NCBI GenBank assembly: GCA_029255685.2 | Contig: CM055311.2 | Coordinates: 9,057,031-9,121,030, forward strand | Direction of reading: 5' to 3' | DNA length: 64,000 nt | Source: Silene conica | Lineage: Eukaryota > Streptophyta > Magnoliopsida > Caryophyllales > Caryophyllaceae | The notes under the pieces: generated by a model | What the model was told of the DNA's origin: nothing | The model's input: only the letters and a program-made list of their open reading frames with translations | The model's database searches: none | Part shown: positions 44,358-56,565 of the stretch, in pieces | Layout of the letters: every line of letters begins with the position of its first letter | Position numbering within the stretch: position 1 is the stretch's first letter | Made by a program: the position numbers and the translations under genes

Positions 44358-45562
44358 CAGGGACGAAGCTCAGAGGAAATTTCACCCAGGGCCGAAATAT
44401 TTTAAATAATCCTGAACAACTTATAAAATACGATAATAACTAAAAAAACATAAAACCAGAATTGCAATATAACTATAATAGAGCTCGACGCTCTTTCAAA
44501 TCAAGGTATCTATAATTGAACTTTCGCCATTTTTCGTCTTGAAAAACTCAGTTATTGTAGGAGTTTTACCCATTATAACTGGTCGATCGAAACCCCTAAT
44601 AAAAATTTCATTTAGCAAAAATAACTTAAAACTTCCAAGACTAATAAGTACCCCTTTATTTAACTAAAATAAAAATAATTAGAATAATTTCAATTAAAAT
44701 TATCCCAATATCTCAGATTTCCCACATACCCATACAACCCAGTACCTATTCATTTAAGCTCTGAGTTCCAACCTTCAAGACTAATTTTCATTTTCCAATA
44801 CACAATTGTTCCCATATCATGCCTAATTCACTTCTATCTTCTAACCACGCCTTCTCCTCTTCATTTAATCAGTACCAAAATTCAGTCAACATAATTTCTC
44901 ATGATCCTTAAAATTTTAATAAACACCCAAGAATATTTAACATCTTATTTTTTCTAATGTATCTTGGGCAAAGCTCATATTGAGGACTTGGAGCAATATA
45001 ATTATCAAAGTAAGTTGTAATGGTAGAGAACAAGGAATAGAGATCATTAACAATTAATATATGCAATTAATCGCTTATCAAACTAGCAAAAATTTCTATC
45101 AATTCTAATTCAAAATTAATAGAGTAATTTTTCTTAATAAAGGAAAACAATAAATTAGATGAGAAATTACTTGTGTAGTTGTATTGTACAAAGTAATTGA
45201 TTTTGGCTTTCTGCTGTCTTGATTTTTGATCGACGACAAATTGACAAATTACACCCGCAAATCGACGATTTTATTTTTTTGACTGGCAAATTACTCGTAT
45301 ATTTGGTTTTCAGTAAAAAAAATAGGGTAACTATAGGAAGCTTTTTATTCTCTTAATTAATAGTTATGGTAATTATTTTGTAGTTGGTTTATTAACATAT
45401 TTAAGTTTATATTTTCCCTATACAAAGCAAGAATCAAGGAAGAGAAAAACCGTAAACCATTCAGCATTTTTATTTTATTTTTTGTTTAAAAAAAAATCCG
45501 AAAATTTTCGAAAAATCAACCCGGGCAGTGGCCCGGCGGGCCCAGGCTGTCCTTCGTCTTTG
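44358..45562. mobile_element. Non-autonomous hAT element, 1205 bp
   Basis: The ends are CAGGGACGAAGC on the left and, read on the other strand, CAAAGACGAAGG on the right: short imperfect hAT-type inverted ends. The 8 bp target CGGATGAT is perfectly duplicated (44350-44357 and 45563-45570). The interior is AT-rich with no transposase or other open frame. It begins about 300 bp upstream of the ATG of the ubiquitin hydrolase gene and so lies in or next to its promoter. Confidence 0.8.
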
Positions 45563-45699
45563 CGGATGATCTTAACTCTTACGGAGTATTTAGTTTTTCA
45601 ATTGTCAAATTTATACTTTTAATGACGTGTACTTTAATAAAAAAATAAATGAATTTACAGTCTTTATAATTTCTGTATTTTAGTAAACAAATGAGAATT

Positions 45700-45844
45700 T
45701 GTTATAATATAGTGAAATAACCTATATGCCCTTCTCTATGTATATATATATATATAAAGTGTAACCTATTCATGAATGATACATAAGTCACTTTATTCTC
45801 CATATTTCTTCCAACATATCCTTCCATATAATATATTTATAACA
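45700..45844 (+). repeat. Copia 5' LTR
   Basis: It is 145 bp, unusually short for an LTR. It contains TATATATATATATAAAG as a likely TATA region, followed by the primer-binding site CGTTATCAGCACGC from 45845. It matches 56422-56560. Confidence 0.9.
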
Positions 45845-46315
45845 CGTTATCAGCACGCTCTATTCAACGGTGATCAATTAATTTGGGTTTTATTGTTCTT
45901 CTTTTCAATCATCAATAAATTTTTCCTTGATCAATATGTAAGTTCTTATTATTATGTTTATGTGACTAAGTAAGATTTTTTTTGTCAACAAACAAGGAGT
46001 TAGGAGTGTGGTTTATTCACGTCATTGTTTTAATTGTTTTGATGAATTTTTCCAGTTATTGTGCAATTTTTTTTATCCATTGGTGTGTACGTACACACAT
46101 TTCATGCAAATTCATATACTATATATAAAGTGCATGTGGGTAACTAACTTTTTGTCTAACAAAAGTTTCTGCCTCATGAAAAGTTTCTGACATTGTTTTT
46201 CTTTTTCATAGACATTGCTTTTCTTACGTCTGTTTTGACAAAAAGGGTTCTGATTTTGACAAAAACAAGTTTGTTTACTTTGTTTACTTTGTTATGTAAC
46301 CTAAGATTAATGATT

Positions 46316-46620
46316 TTATTTATTTATTTTGTCGGTCTACTATGTACTTGTACATAGATTACCAAATTTTATTTATTTATTTTGTCGGTCTACTATGTAC
46401 TTGTACATAGATTACCAAATTTTATTTATTTATTTTGTCGGTCTACTATGTACTTGTACATAGATTACCAAATTTTATTTATTTATTTTGTTGGTCTACT
46501 GTGTACTTGTACATAGATTACCAAAATTTTATTCCTTATTTTATTGGTCTACTGTGTACTTTGTATACAGATTCCATATCTTGGTGTCTACTATACACTT
46601 TGTGTATAGATTACCCATTT
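46316..46620. repeat. Tandem repeat in the copia leader, unit about 53 bp, five to six copies
   Basis: The unit contains GTCGGTCTACTATGTACTTG and then TACATAGATTACCAAA. Copies of GGTCTAC start near 46334, 46387, 46441, 46494 and 46547, and the later ones are more divergent. Each copy contains an inverted pair (CTATGTA...TACATAG) that could fold as a small hairpin. It lies in the untranslated leader, before gag. Confidence 0.85.
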
Positions 46621-46700
46621 ATTTTTACTTATTTAATTTCTTATTTTATGTTATGATTATATGACCTAAACTAAATATTATATTATTTGTATAGTGAATC

Positions 46701-47737
46701 ATGTCGAATATTGCAAAACTTGAGTATAAAGCCCTCGACATTACCGGAGGAAATTATTTATCCTGGGTATTAGATTCTGAAATTCATCTAATTGCTAAGG
46801 GACTTGGTGAAACTATTAAGATTGGGAATAAGGCAACATCTCAAAATAAGGCCAACGCTATGATATTTCTTCGTCACACCTTCATGAAGGTCTTAAAAAT
46901 GAATATCTAACGGTCAAAGACCCTCAAATCCTTTGGAGCAATCTAAAGGAAAGGTATGATCACCAGAAAACTGTCATATTACCAAAAGCTCGTTACAATT
47001 GGTTGCATTTAATATTGCAAGATTATAAATCGGTGACCGAATACAACTCAGCCATGTTTAGAATTACTTCTCAATTGACATTATGTGGAGAAACCATTAC
47101 CGATGAAGATATGTTAGAAAAAACATATTCTACTTTTCATGCTAACAATCTTGTCCTGCAGACACAATATAGAGAGAAAGGTTTTAAGAAATATTCTGAA
47201 CTTATATCATGTCTTCTTGTTGCTGAACAAAATAATGAGCTATTATTGAAAAATCATGAATCACGCCCCACTGGTGCAACTCCATTCCCTGAATCGAATG
47301 TAACATCTTATGCCAGTAGTTGTGGTTATGGACGCGGTCGCGGTCGCGGTCGCGGTCGCGGTCGCGGTCGCGGTCGCGGTCGCGGTCGCGGTCATGGTCG
47401 TGGTCGTGGTCGTGGTAGATATGGTAGAGGTCGAGTAGGTATTATCAAGCATACAAATTCTTACCAGAAGTGGGAACATAAGGATGAAAATAGTGCGAGA
47501 GGTAGGAGTGACAATGTGCCCACTATTTGTTATCGTTGTGGAGTAAAAGGTCATTGGTCCCGTTTATGCCGCACTCCAAAACACCTTGTCAACCTCTATC
47601 AACAATCGATAAAAGAGAAAGGGAAGAATGTTGAAACAAATTTGGTGATTGAAGATGGTGAAGGTGACTTTAATAATGGTGACACAACTCACCTTGAAAT
47701 GTCTGATTTCTTTCCAAATTCCAAGGGAAATAATTAA
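46701..47737 (+). pseudogene. Copia gag region
   Basis: The beginning (MSNIAKLEYKALDITGGNYL) and the middle (DYKSVTEYNSAMFRITSQL) belong to the copia Gag (UBN2-type) domain. An Arg-Gly run of about 15 dipeptides, coded by a GGTCGC hexamer repeat (about 47336-47415), follows. Then comes a CCHC zinc knuckle, CYRCGVKGHWSRLC. The last part is acidic. Gag binds and packages element RNA in the family. It looks broken. Confidence 0.82.
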
Positions 47738-47843
47738 TGTTTCGATGACTTTATAAATGTATATGACATTATTAGTTTACTTACTATTTATGTTTTTATG
47801 TTATGAACTTGATAGATTGTATATATAATGTGAAAATAAATAG

Positions 47844-47948
<105 letters not shown>

Positions 47949-48065
47949 TGTGATTTTAAGTATATATTGAATGCTTTATTATGCATAAGTATTTTGTTAT
48001 TATTATTATTATTATTATTTTGGATATTATATCATTTTATAACACGTTTTATTTTCTTGAAGAAT

Positions 48066-51000
48066 ATGAATTCTTTCAAAGATCAGTTGGCAACAAATGG
48101 TGAAGAATTATGTCTTGTTGACAGTGCAACTACTCACACTATACTTAAGAATAAAAAGTATTTTTCTCAATTGGTAATGCAAAGATCTAGTGTGACTACT
48201 ATATCTGGTAGTACAAATATTATCGAAGGCTCCGGAAGAGCAAATATATTATTACCTTGGGGAACGAAAATTGAAATAGTTGATGCTTTATACTCTCCAA
48301 AGTCTCAAAGAAATTTATTAAGCTTTAAAGATATTCGCCGAAATGGATATCACATTGAGACCGTCAATGAAGAAAATGTTGAACTACTTCAACTCATTAA
48401 GATAACTCAAGGTATTAAACATATCTTGGAAAAATTACCAACATTTTCGACAGGTTTGTACTACACCAAGATTAATATACTTGAAACCAATGTTATAATA
48501 AATCAGAGGTTGCATGATGACTTTATAATTTGGCATGACCGGTTAGGCCATCCCGGTTCAACAATGATGCGAAGAATAATACAAAACTCATGTGGACATT
48601 TACTAAAAAATAAGCAGCTTATTTCTAGTCAATTCCCTTGTGCTGCTTGTTCACAAGGTAAATTAATAATTCGTCCTTCACCTGTTAAGATTAATTTTCA
48701 ATCTATCAGTTTTCTGGAACGCATACAAGGGGATATATGTGGACCGATACACCCCTCAAGTGGACCATTTAGATACTATATGGTATTAATTGATGCTTCG
48801 ACTAGATGGTCACATGTATGTTTATTATCTACTCGTAACATGGCATTTGCGAGATTGCTTGCTCAATTAATAAAATTACGAGCACATTTTCCAGATAACA
48901 CTATCAAGTCTATTCGTCTTGATAATGCTAGTGAATTTACTTCTCAAACATTCAATGATTATTGCATGTCCATTGGGATAAATGTTGAACATCCTGTAGC
49001 TCATGTTCATACACAAAATGGTCTAGCTGAATCATTAATTAAACGACTCCAATTAATTGCTAGACCTTTACTTATGAAATGTAAACTCCCAGTCTCTGCT
49101 TGGGGACATGCTATATTACATGCCGCGTCACTTATTCGTATTAGGCCAACAAGTTATCATAAACTCTCCCCGTCACAATTGGTTCTCGGTCAGGAACCAA
49201 ATATTTCCCATCTTAGAATATTTGGATGTGCGGTTTATGTAGCAATTGCTCCACCACAACGCACAAAGATGGGTCCTCAAAGAAGGTTGGGAATATATGT
49301 TGGTTTTGAATCCCAATCTATAATTAAATATCTTGAACCAACCACGGGGGATTTATTTACGGCTCGTTTTGCAGATTGCCATTTTAACGAGTCAATTTTC
49401 CCATCTTTAGGGGGAGAAAATAAGCAGCTGATAAATGAAATAAGTTGGAATGAATTATCCTTATCACATCTTGATCCCCGTACCAAATAATGTGAAATAG
49501 AAGTTCAAAGGATAATTCATTTACAAAATTTAGCGCATCAATTGCCAGATTCATTTTCTGACCCTAAAAGAGTGACGAAGTCACATATACCAGCTGTAAA
49601 TGCTCCTTTGAGAATTGAGGTCCCAAAAGGACAAGCTAAAAATGCTAATGAGTCTAGCGCACGTCAAAAGCGAGGAAGACCGCTTGGTTCCAAAGACATA
49701 AACCCTCGAAAACAAAAAGGAGCAAAGAATAGTGATGGTAATATCGAGGTTGAAATAAATTCACAAGGATCTTCTGAAAAGAATTCAGTGATTGATAATA
49801 TTCCAGCAGAAACTAAGGTACCTGAGAATGATGAGATCTCAATCAATTATATAATGTCTGGAAATACATGGAACCGAAATAGAATCGACGTCGATGATAA
49901 ATTTGCATACAATGTAGCGCTAGATATTACAAAAAATGACGAGGATCATGAACCTAAGTCTATAGAAAAATGTAGACTAAGAGATGATTGGCCAAAATGG
50001 AAAGAAGCAATTGCATCTGAATTAAAATCTCTTGAGAAAAGAAAAGTATTTGGACCAGTAGTCCGTACACCGGAATGTGTAAAGCCAGTGGGTTACAAAT
50101 GGGTTTTTGTGCGAAAAAGAAATGAAAATGGTGAGATTTCGAGATATAAAGCTCGATTAGTAGCACAAGGATTTTCGCAAAGACCTGGAATTGATTATGA
50201 GGAGACATATTCTCCTGTGGTGGATGCAACTACTTTTAGATTTTTAATCAGTCTAGCAATAAAAGAAGGTCTTGACCTACGTTTGTTGGACGTAGTCACA
50301 ACTTATTTATATGAGCCACTGGATAATGATATTTATATGAAACTTCCAGATGGTTTTGAATTACCAGAATCATCAAAATCGTGTTCTCGAGAACATTTTT
50401 CAATTAAGTTAAATAGATCCCTTTATGGATTGAAACAATCGGGACGTATGTGGTATAACTGCCTTAGTGAACACTTGTTAAAGAAAGGCTATAAGAATGA
50501 TCCAATTAGTCCATGCATTTTTATAAAGAAATTTGGATCAGGATTTGTAATAATTGCAGTGTATGTTGATGATTTAAATATCATTGGAACTCCTGAAGAG
50601 ATTTCAATGACAGTAGATTATTTAAAGAAGGAATTTGAAATGAAAGATCTTGGTAAAACTAAATTTTGTTTGGGTCTACAAATAGAACATTTGAAAAATG
50701 GAATCCTTGTGCATCAAACTACATATACAGAAAAGGTATTAAAAAAGTTCTATATGGATAAATCACATCCTTTGAGTAGCCCAATAGTCGTTAGATCACT
50801 TGACGTGGATAAGGACCCTTTTCGACCTCGGGAAGAGAATGAAGAGATTCTTGGTCCAGAAGTACCATACTTAAGTGCAATAGGAGCTTTGATGTATCTT
50901 TCTGGTCACACAAGACCTGATATATCGTTTTCTGTTAATTTGTTAGCAAGATTCAGTTCATGTCCAACCCGAAGGCATTAGAACGGGATTAAACATTTGT

Positions 51001-51494
51001 TAAGGTATCTACCAGGTACAAAAGATATGGGTTTATTCTTTTCTAACCAGTCCAAAAAAAAATTAATTGGTTATGCAGATGCAGGTTATTTATCAGATCC
51101 TCATAATGGTAGGTCTCAAACTGGGTATGTTTTCACATATGGCGGTACTGCTATTTCTTGGCGTTCTATGAAACAAACCATTGCAGCTACGTCTTCTAAT
51201 CACTCAGAAATTTTAGCGATTCATGAGGCAAGTCGTGAATGTGTATGGTTAAGGTCGGTCATTCAACATATACTAGAAGATTGTAGCTTAGTATCCGAGA
51301 AAATGATACCAACTACTTTATATGAAGATAATGCAGCATGTTGTACACAACTCAAAGACGGATATATCAAAGGTGACAGAACAAAGCACATCTCACCAAA
51401 ATTCTTTTTCACTCACGAACTCCAGAAGAATGGCGATATTGATGTTCAACAAATTCGCTCATCTGAAAATTTAGCTGATTTATTTACCAAGGCA
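48066..51494 (+). pseudogene. Copia pol region (protease, integrase, reverse transcriptase, RNase H)
   Basis: In order: the protease active-site region LVDSATTHTILK; the GAG-pre-integrase zinc motif (WHDRLGHPGSTMMRR ... CAACSQGK); the integrase core (GDICGPIHPSSGPFRYY, IRLDNASEF, NGLAESLIKRL); the copia reverse transcriptase (YKWVFVRKRNENGEISRYKA, the catalytic YVDDLNIIG); and RNase H (GYADAGYLSDPHNGRSQTGY, YEDNAACC, HISPKFFFTHEL). It ends at the CACTA insertion, and the last codons resume at 56199. It looks broken, with a few breaks. Confidence 0.88.
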
Positions 51495-51515
51495 CACTAG
51501 TAGAAAAATACTTAT

Positions 51516-51752
51516 TTGAGGCGTCAAAAATGAGGTCATTTGCGGCGTTTTTAGTGTAGCAGCAAATAAGGGGGCCGCAAATAGAAAAAGTCATTTGAGG
51601 CGGAAAAAAAACGCCGCAAATAAGAGGTTATTTGAGGCGTTTTTCTAAAAAACGCCGCAAATAGAAAAGGCTATTTGAGGCGTTTTTTTCAAAAAACGCC
51701 GCAAATAAATTCTCTATTTGAGGCGTTTTTTGAAAAAAACGCCGCAAATAGG
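51516..51752. repeat. CACTA left subterminal repeat array
   Basis: About nine copies of TTTGAGGCGTTTTT or its inverse AAACGCCGCAAATA occur in alternating orientation, so that neighbouring copies form hairpins with A/T-rich loops. The same motif occurs at the right end (56020-56175). In En/Spm elements such arrays bind an element-coded protein; here that is inferred. Confidence 0.88.
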
Positions 51753-51982
51753 GTAAAAAAAAAATAATTTTTTTTTTTTTTTTTTTTAAATATGAAAAAA
51801 TGCAGACAAATTATTTAAATATGATAACTCTCAAATATATTTTTTTCACAAGAGAATCCTACATGTTTTTTGTAATTATTCTAAAAATATATACAATGCC
51901 AAAAATCCTACAATAGGATCGGAATCGCTGGAGTTTTTCCGTACTCTGGCTATCTTTACACTCACAGGCAACCAACTCTGGC

Positions 51983-52594
51983 TCAGAGAGGCAATGGGAT
52001 CGGAATGGCACGAAGTCGCTGGAGTTTTTCCGATGTCAATCCAAATTTCTCCTCCATATCCATATTCTCTGGTGTAAGTCCATCTTTTAACTTCCAATCA
52101 AATCCATGGAGAAGAGACCCCAACATCAAATGGAGCATCCGAATTGCCAAGGGCAATCCTGGACATATCCTTCGGCCAGCACCAAATGGGATCAAGTCAA
52201 AGTCACGGCCCTTAACATCAATTTTAGATCTTAAAAATCTCTCTGGCTCAAAGGATTCGGCATTCTTCCAGGTATTGGGATCTCTCCCAATTGCCCAGGC
52301 ATTAACTAATACTTGTGCATTTTTTGGAACTGTATAGTTGAATAACTTAACATCAGAATCCATTTTTCTTGGTAGCAGCAAGGGCACAGGTGGGTGTAGC
52401 CTGAAGGATTCCTTGACGATTGCTTGCAAGTATGGCAACCGGGTTATGTCTTGCTCTTCTAGTGTATTCCCTTTTTGGATGACTTCATGCAACTCTGCTT
52501 GTGCTTTCTTCAGCTTTTCAGGGTGGCGAAGTAGTTCCGCCATTGCCCACTCTAGGGATGACGTTGTTGTGTCTGTTCCCGCAGCAAAAAGGTC
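51983..52594 (-). pseudogene. Cytochrome P450 (CYP76-like) exon 2, captured by the CACTA element
   Basis: This fragment is open for 203 codons and begins right after a splice acceptor (TTTTTGTGCAG) at 52595-52605. It has the second half of a plant A-type P450: the I-helix oxygen-binding motif AAGTDTTTSSLEW, the K-helix ExxR in KESFRLHPP, FEPERFL and the haem-binding FGAGRRICPGLPL with its Cys, ending RAIPIPLPL. Sequence style and the two-exon layout suggest CYP76; the subfamily cannot be assigned. The first exon, with the membrane anchor and substrate sites, is not present upstream, so on its own it cannot make an enzyme. The open frame and intact haem site imply recent capture or some constraint. 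Confidence 0.85.
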
Positions 52595-53444
52595 CTGCAC
52601 AAAAATAATTACCACTTGAGCCAGCTGGAAAAACTTACGCGGATACAACAGCAGAAGAGACACTTAGTGATAAGATTGATCTTGAGAAGCCGCTACTAAT
52701 AGACGAGTGTAACATGGACAAGGCCGATTTCAGGTCACAGTAATGTTACAAACTCACAACAGAGGATTGGGACATTGTTCAGATTTGAATCATTATTACT
52801 TCATTCACTGTCCAAGTCATAAATTTGATCGAATCATCATTGAATCATTGGTAGGCCTAGTAAAACTAAAATGACCCAAATTGACCTTACCACATCCGAA
52901 AAGTACCCAAACACAAATCCGAAGATGACTGTACCCAAACTGACTCAACTCATAATCAGACTTGTTTGTCGAGTATAATCAATACTCATGGTCCTCTCGG
53001 TTGGTTCAGTTGAGTTGGATTTAGCCAAGTTAGGCTATATCGATATTTAATCTAAATTCAGGTTAGAGCTGGACGAGTTTGATCTACAAATCTTTTGGCT
53101 TCTGTCGGGTCACACTTTGTGAGCAGTAGAGAGGCCAACGAAGGACGCCTTGACCTCTCTAATATACAGATGCAAGCTCAAGGGTTTAACCTTGGACCTA
53201 TAAACTACAACTCTAAATTTTCATCAAAGACCAACGAACGAAAGGAAACGAAAGAAACATTTAGATTACGGTACCTGCATTCGAGTGTCTTCTTTGATTA
53301 CGAAAGGTACCTGCATTCGAGTGTCTTCTTTGATTACGGTACTGAAATAGTCTTATCCTTGTTCTGAATCGATTGTAATGTGTCGAGTTGTTGATCTGTT
53401 TGAAAGGAGATGGCTTGAAAGAATCATGGCCAGGCATCACATAC

Positions 53445-53566
53445 TGGAATTCAGAAGAGAAGGCAGCGAAGCGCAGAAGACAGACAGTAACAGAAGCTAA
53501 AGCAAGCAACTTGGATGCCAAAACAGTACCAGCCGCTGCCTTGGCAGCAGGATCTGTGTCATAACG
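53445..53566 (-). pseudogene. Unrecognised exon-like piece inside the CACTA element
   Basis: A splice acceptor (TTTGATGCAG) precedes an open, GC-richer stretch reading RYDTDPAAKAAAGTVLASKL and then LALASVTVCLLRFAAFSSEF. It ends at a GTATGT donor (122 nt). The Ala/Leu/Val-rich composition suggests a membrane segment. I do not recognise the protein. It lies on the same strand as the P450 exon, but the phases do not match directly, so the two probably come from different genes or different captures. Confidence 0.45.
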
Positions 53567-54952
53567 CTGCATCAAAGACAAGTGACCATTTAAAACCAAC
53601 AAGAAGTAGGAAGGCTAAAAAATTGTTAGGCTACAAAAGCTTTAATTATGTATAGTGTATCGTATGATCTCATGTTAGCAGGTGTATTCCATTTATGATA
53701 GCTTGTTATGCAAAATAGAGTAGCAAACATCCTTAAATGATCAGCCCAGCAAGTATTAACTGGTAGAATTCCCTGTCAGTTCTATTATTCCCAATTCAAA
53801 AGTTCAAGGAACATAGATGACAGTCAAGTAAGAGCATCCCAATTAATCTGATACACACTAAATTAATGTGAAACATAACAGTGAAACATAGCAGACTAGC
53901 AGTCCCGCAAACCAGCAACAAATATACCATGTACGAACAGTGAAAACGAAACCCTTATCTCTTCACTTTCTTATCTCTTCGGAATCCAACTTTACACTAA
54001 TATTGAATCACAAGACCTTAAAGACTTACAGTGGAATTGAATAAATTAAAACGAAACCCTAATTTGGACCAACCTATAAGAAACTATACTTAGTCATGTG
54101 TCCTCACTGTTGTCCATAGAAGATACTGCAGACCATACTCAAGAAAGAAGAAGGAAACAAAAAATAAATTCAGGAAAAATTAAAGGTAAACAGAATTCGG
54201 ACTGAAACATAACTTGGCCGAACTAGTCATTTTGGTCTGAGACACAAGATTACAGACCCTGCTCCATTTTTAATAGCACTTCATATGCATGGAGTGAAAC
54301 TATAAATGTAGATAGATGTGCATCACTGATAAATATAGACCCAAAAAATGAAATACATACTTCAAAACAACTTTGCAACACCAAGGAAACAGAAATAGCT
54401 CATCTGTTTACTGTTCTAGGAATTGAAATTCACTAGACAAAAGTATGGTGGGATTCATGGAATCATGGTATATATAACTATATCTGTTGTTCACTATTAA
54501 ATAAATTCAGGAAAAATGGAAAATTGGAAAACTATATGATGAAAATTTATCAAGAAAATTAATCTCAATGAAACTTTAGACCTTGTCATTAGGCTCATTG
54601 GAGTGTAATAATTTGTCCAAATCTTGTTATTTAACATCAGACACGGGTGGAGTCCAACGTGAATCAATAATTCATCACTATCTACCTCCTATGGATATAC
54701 AACGAGTTTAGACAATTAAACTGGCAAAGGAGAAAAGTCATGACAGAATCAATAAGGAGCCAATCAAGCATCTGTCAGCATAAACCACAATACTTCAAGT
54801 CTTCATCGTATAACCACCGGCTAACCAAAACCTACACATATTCAACTCTTATACATACCCTAACATAACTCACCACCATCGTAAAGCAGACTCATATAGT
54901 ACATCCGAATTCGTAAATAGGCCCGGTTACTATGTAATGAGATATCAACTAG

Positions 54953-55456
54953 AATAATATAACATTGAAACACGTTTCAGCAGTAAAACAAATGAATCTT
55001 ACCTACTAAAACTTGAATATAACAGAAAACACGGACATAGATATACCTGGTATTGGTTTATAGTCAATACAAAAAACGACTCACCCGTATTTCACACATC
55101 TATTCTACTACTTGACAGCTGAAGACTGATCTCACTGAATTACCCGAAACCTAATAATATAACATTGAAACACGTTTCAGCAGTAAAACAAATGAATCTT
55201 ACCTACTAAAACTTGAATATAACAGAAAACACGGACATAGATATACCTGGTATTGGTTTATAGTCAATACAAAAAAACGACTCACCCGTATTTCACACAT
55301 CTATTCTACTACTTGACAGCTGAAGACTGATCTCACTGAATTACCCGAAACCTAATAATATAACATTGAAACACGTTTCAGCAGTAAAACAAATGAATCT
55401 TACCTACTAAAACTTGAATATAACAGAAAACACGGACACAGATATACCTGGTATTT
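54953..55456. repeat. Tandem repeat, unit 200-201 bp, 2.5 copies, inside the CACTA element
   Basis: Copies start at 54953, 55153 and 55354 with AATAATATAACATTGAAACA. The third copy is cut at about 103 bases. Copies are nearly identical, so the amplification is recent. It lies between the leader-like exon (55812-55990) and the exon-like piece at 53445-53566, in what looks like a captured intron. Confidence 0.92.
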
Positions 55457-55811
55457 GTAAAAATAGTTTTGGGTCGTTTTAATCAAATGAACGAACATCA
55501 AAGCACAAGTTTTAGTTTCCGCCTTATCAAAATAAACCTAATTTTAATGTTCTGTTCAAAATCTAATTTTCAAACACTAGAATTAACACTTTGGAACATC
55601 TTAAGCACTTAGTTATACAATATATCATGAAAACATCGATTATATACAAAATCCCAAATTCAATAAGGAACCCTAATTTACAAATAATAAAATTTACTCA
55701 AATTTTTTGTGTAAAAGTTAGTCTAAAATTAAGTAACAATCTCAGTCAAGAAACAATAATTAATTTTGAAAAATATAAATGGCATTCAAAAGCAGGTAGT
55801 AAGAGAACTTA

Positions 55812-55990
55812 CAGATGGCAGAAGGGGTGTAAACTTGTTTACTGATGGATGAGCATTATTGGGCGGCCATGGCGGTTGACGGTTGACGGCAGACGTTTGA
55901 CGGTGGACTGAAGCGATTGAGTTGATAGTGGGGAAATTGAATAAAGGGAGAATGAAGGAGGAATGCGGGAATGGTGTGCGTATGAGGAGG
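55812..55990 (-). other. Leader-like captured exon with splice donor, right part of the CACTA element
   Basis: On the minus strand this C-rich stretch (TCAACCGTCAACCGCCATGG and neighbours) has the composition of a plant 5' untranslated exon. It ends at a consensus donor TCT|GTAAGT at 55812/55811. The ATGs within it open only very short frames. It may be the first exon of a captured gene, with its promoter lost or partly kept between 55990 and 56020. Confidence 0.4.
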
Positions 55991-56421
55991 GGAAGTAGAT
56001 AGGGTAATTTTGTTTAGCCCATATTTGAGGCGTTTAATTAAAACGCCGCATATGAGACATATGAGGCGTTATTTTAGAAAACGCCGCAACTATGATTTTT
56101 GTTTTTTTTTTAATAAAAATTTGATTCGTTATTTGCGGCGAGTAGGTAAAAACGCCTCAAATAAGGCGCCGCAAAAGAATGTTTTTCTACTAGTGGCACT
56201 TCATACCGCGACTTTTAAGAAGTTGGTTCCACAACTTGGATTACGACGTTTCAAAGATCTCCAGTAACAAGCTCATAGGATATTGCACGTTGTACTCTTT
56301 TTCCTTCACTATGGTTTTTTCCCAGGGGATTTTCCTAGTAAGGTTTTAATGAGGCAACATTTTATGTGCATTGTAAATAATTATATTGTATTTATTTTAT
56401 GCATTGTCATTTCAGGGGGAG

Positions 56422-56560
56422 TGTTATAATATAGTGAAATGACCTATATGCCCTTCTCTATGTATATATATAAAGTGTAACCTATTCATGAATGATACAT
56501 AAGTTACTTTATTCTCCATATTTCTTCCAACATATCCTTCCATATAATATATTTATAACA
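56422..56560 (+). repeat. Copia 3' LTR
   Basis: It is 139 bp and matches 45700-45844 except for two substitutions and a shorter TA run. It is preceded by a purine tract and followed by target duplicate GAATT (56561-56565). Confidence 0.9.
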
Positions 56561-56565
56561 GAATT

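Larger units (their letters stand above)
51495..56195. mobile_element. CACTA (En/Spm) element carrying captured gene pieces (Pack-CACTA), 4.70 kb
   Basis: The tips are perfect 14 bp inverted repeats CACTAGTAGAAAAA, and the 3 bp target GCA is duplicated (51492-51494 and 56196-56198). Both ends carry arrays of subterminal repeats (ATTTGAGGCGTTTTT and inverse AACGCCGCAAATA; 51516-51752 and 56020-56175), the expected binding sites for the transposase. I see no transposase gene, so it is non-autonomous. The interior instead has a CYP76-like P450 exon (51983-52594), a second exon-like piece (53445-53566), a leader-like exon (55812-55990) and a 200 bp tandem repeat. It is inserted in the RNase H end of the copia element and is therefore younger than that insertion. 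Confidence 0.9.
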
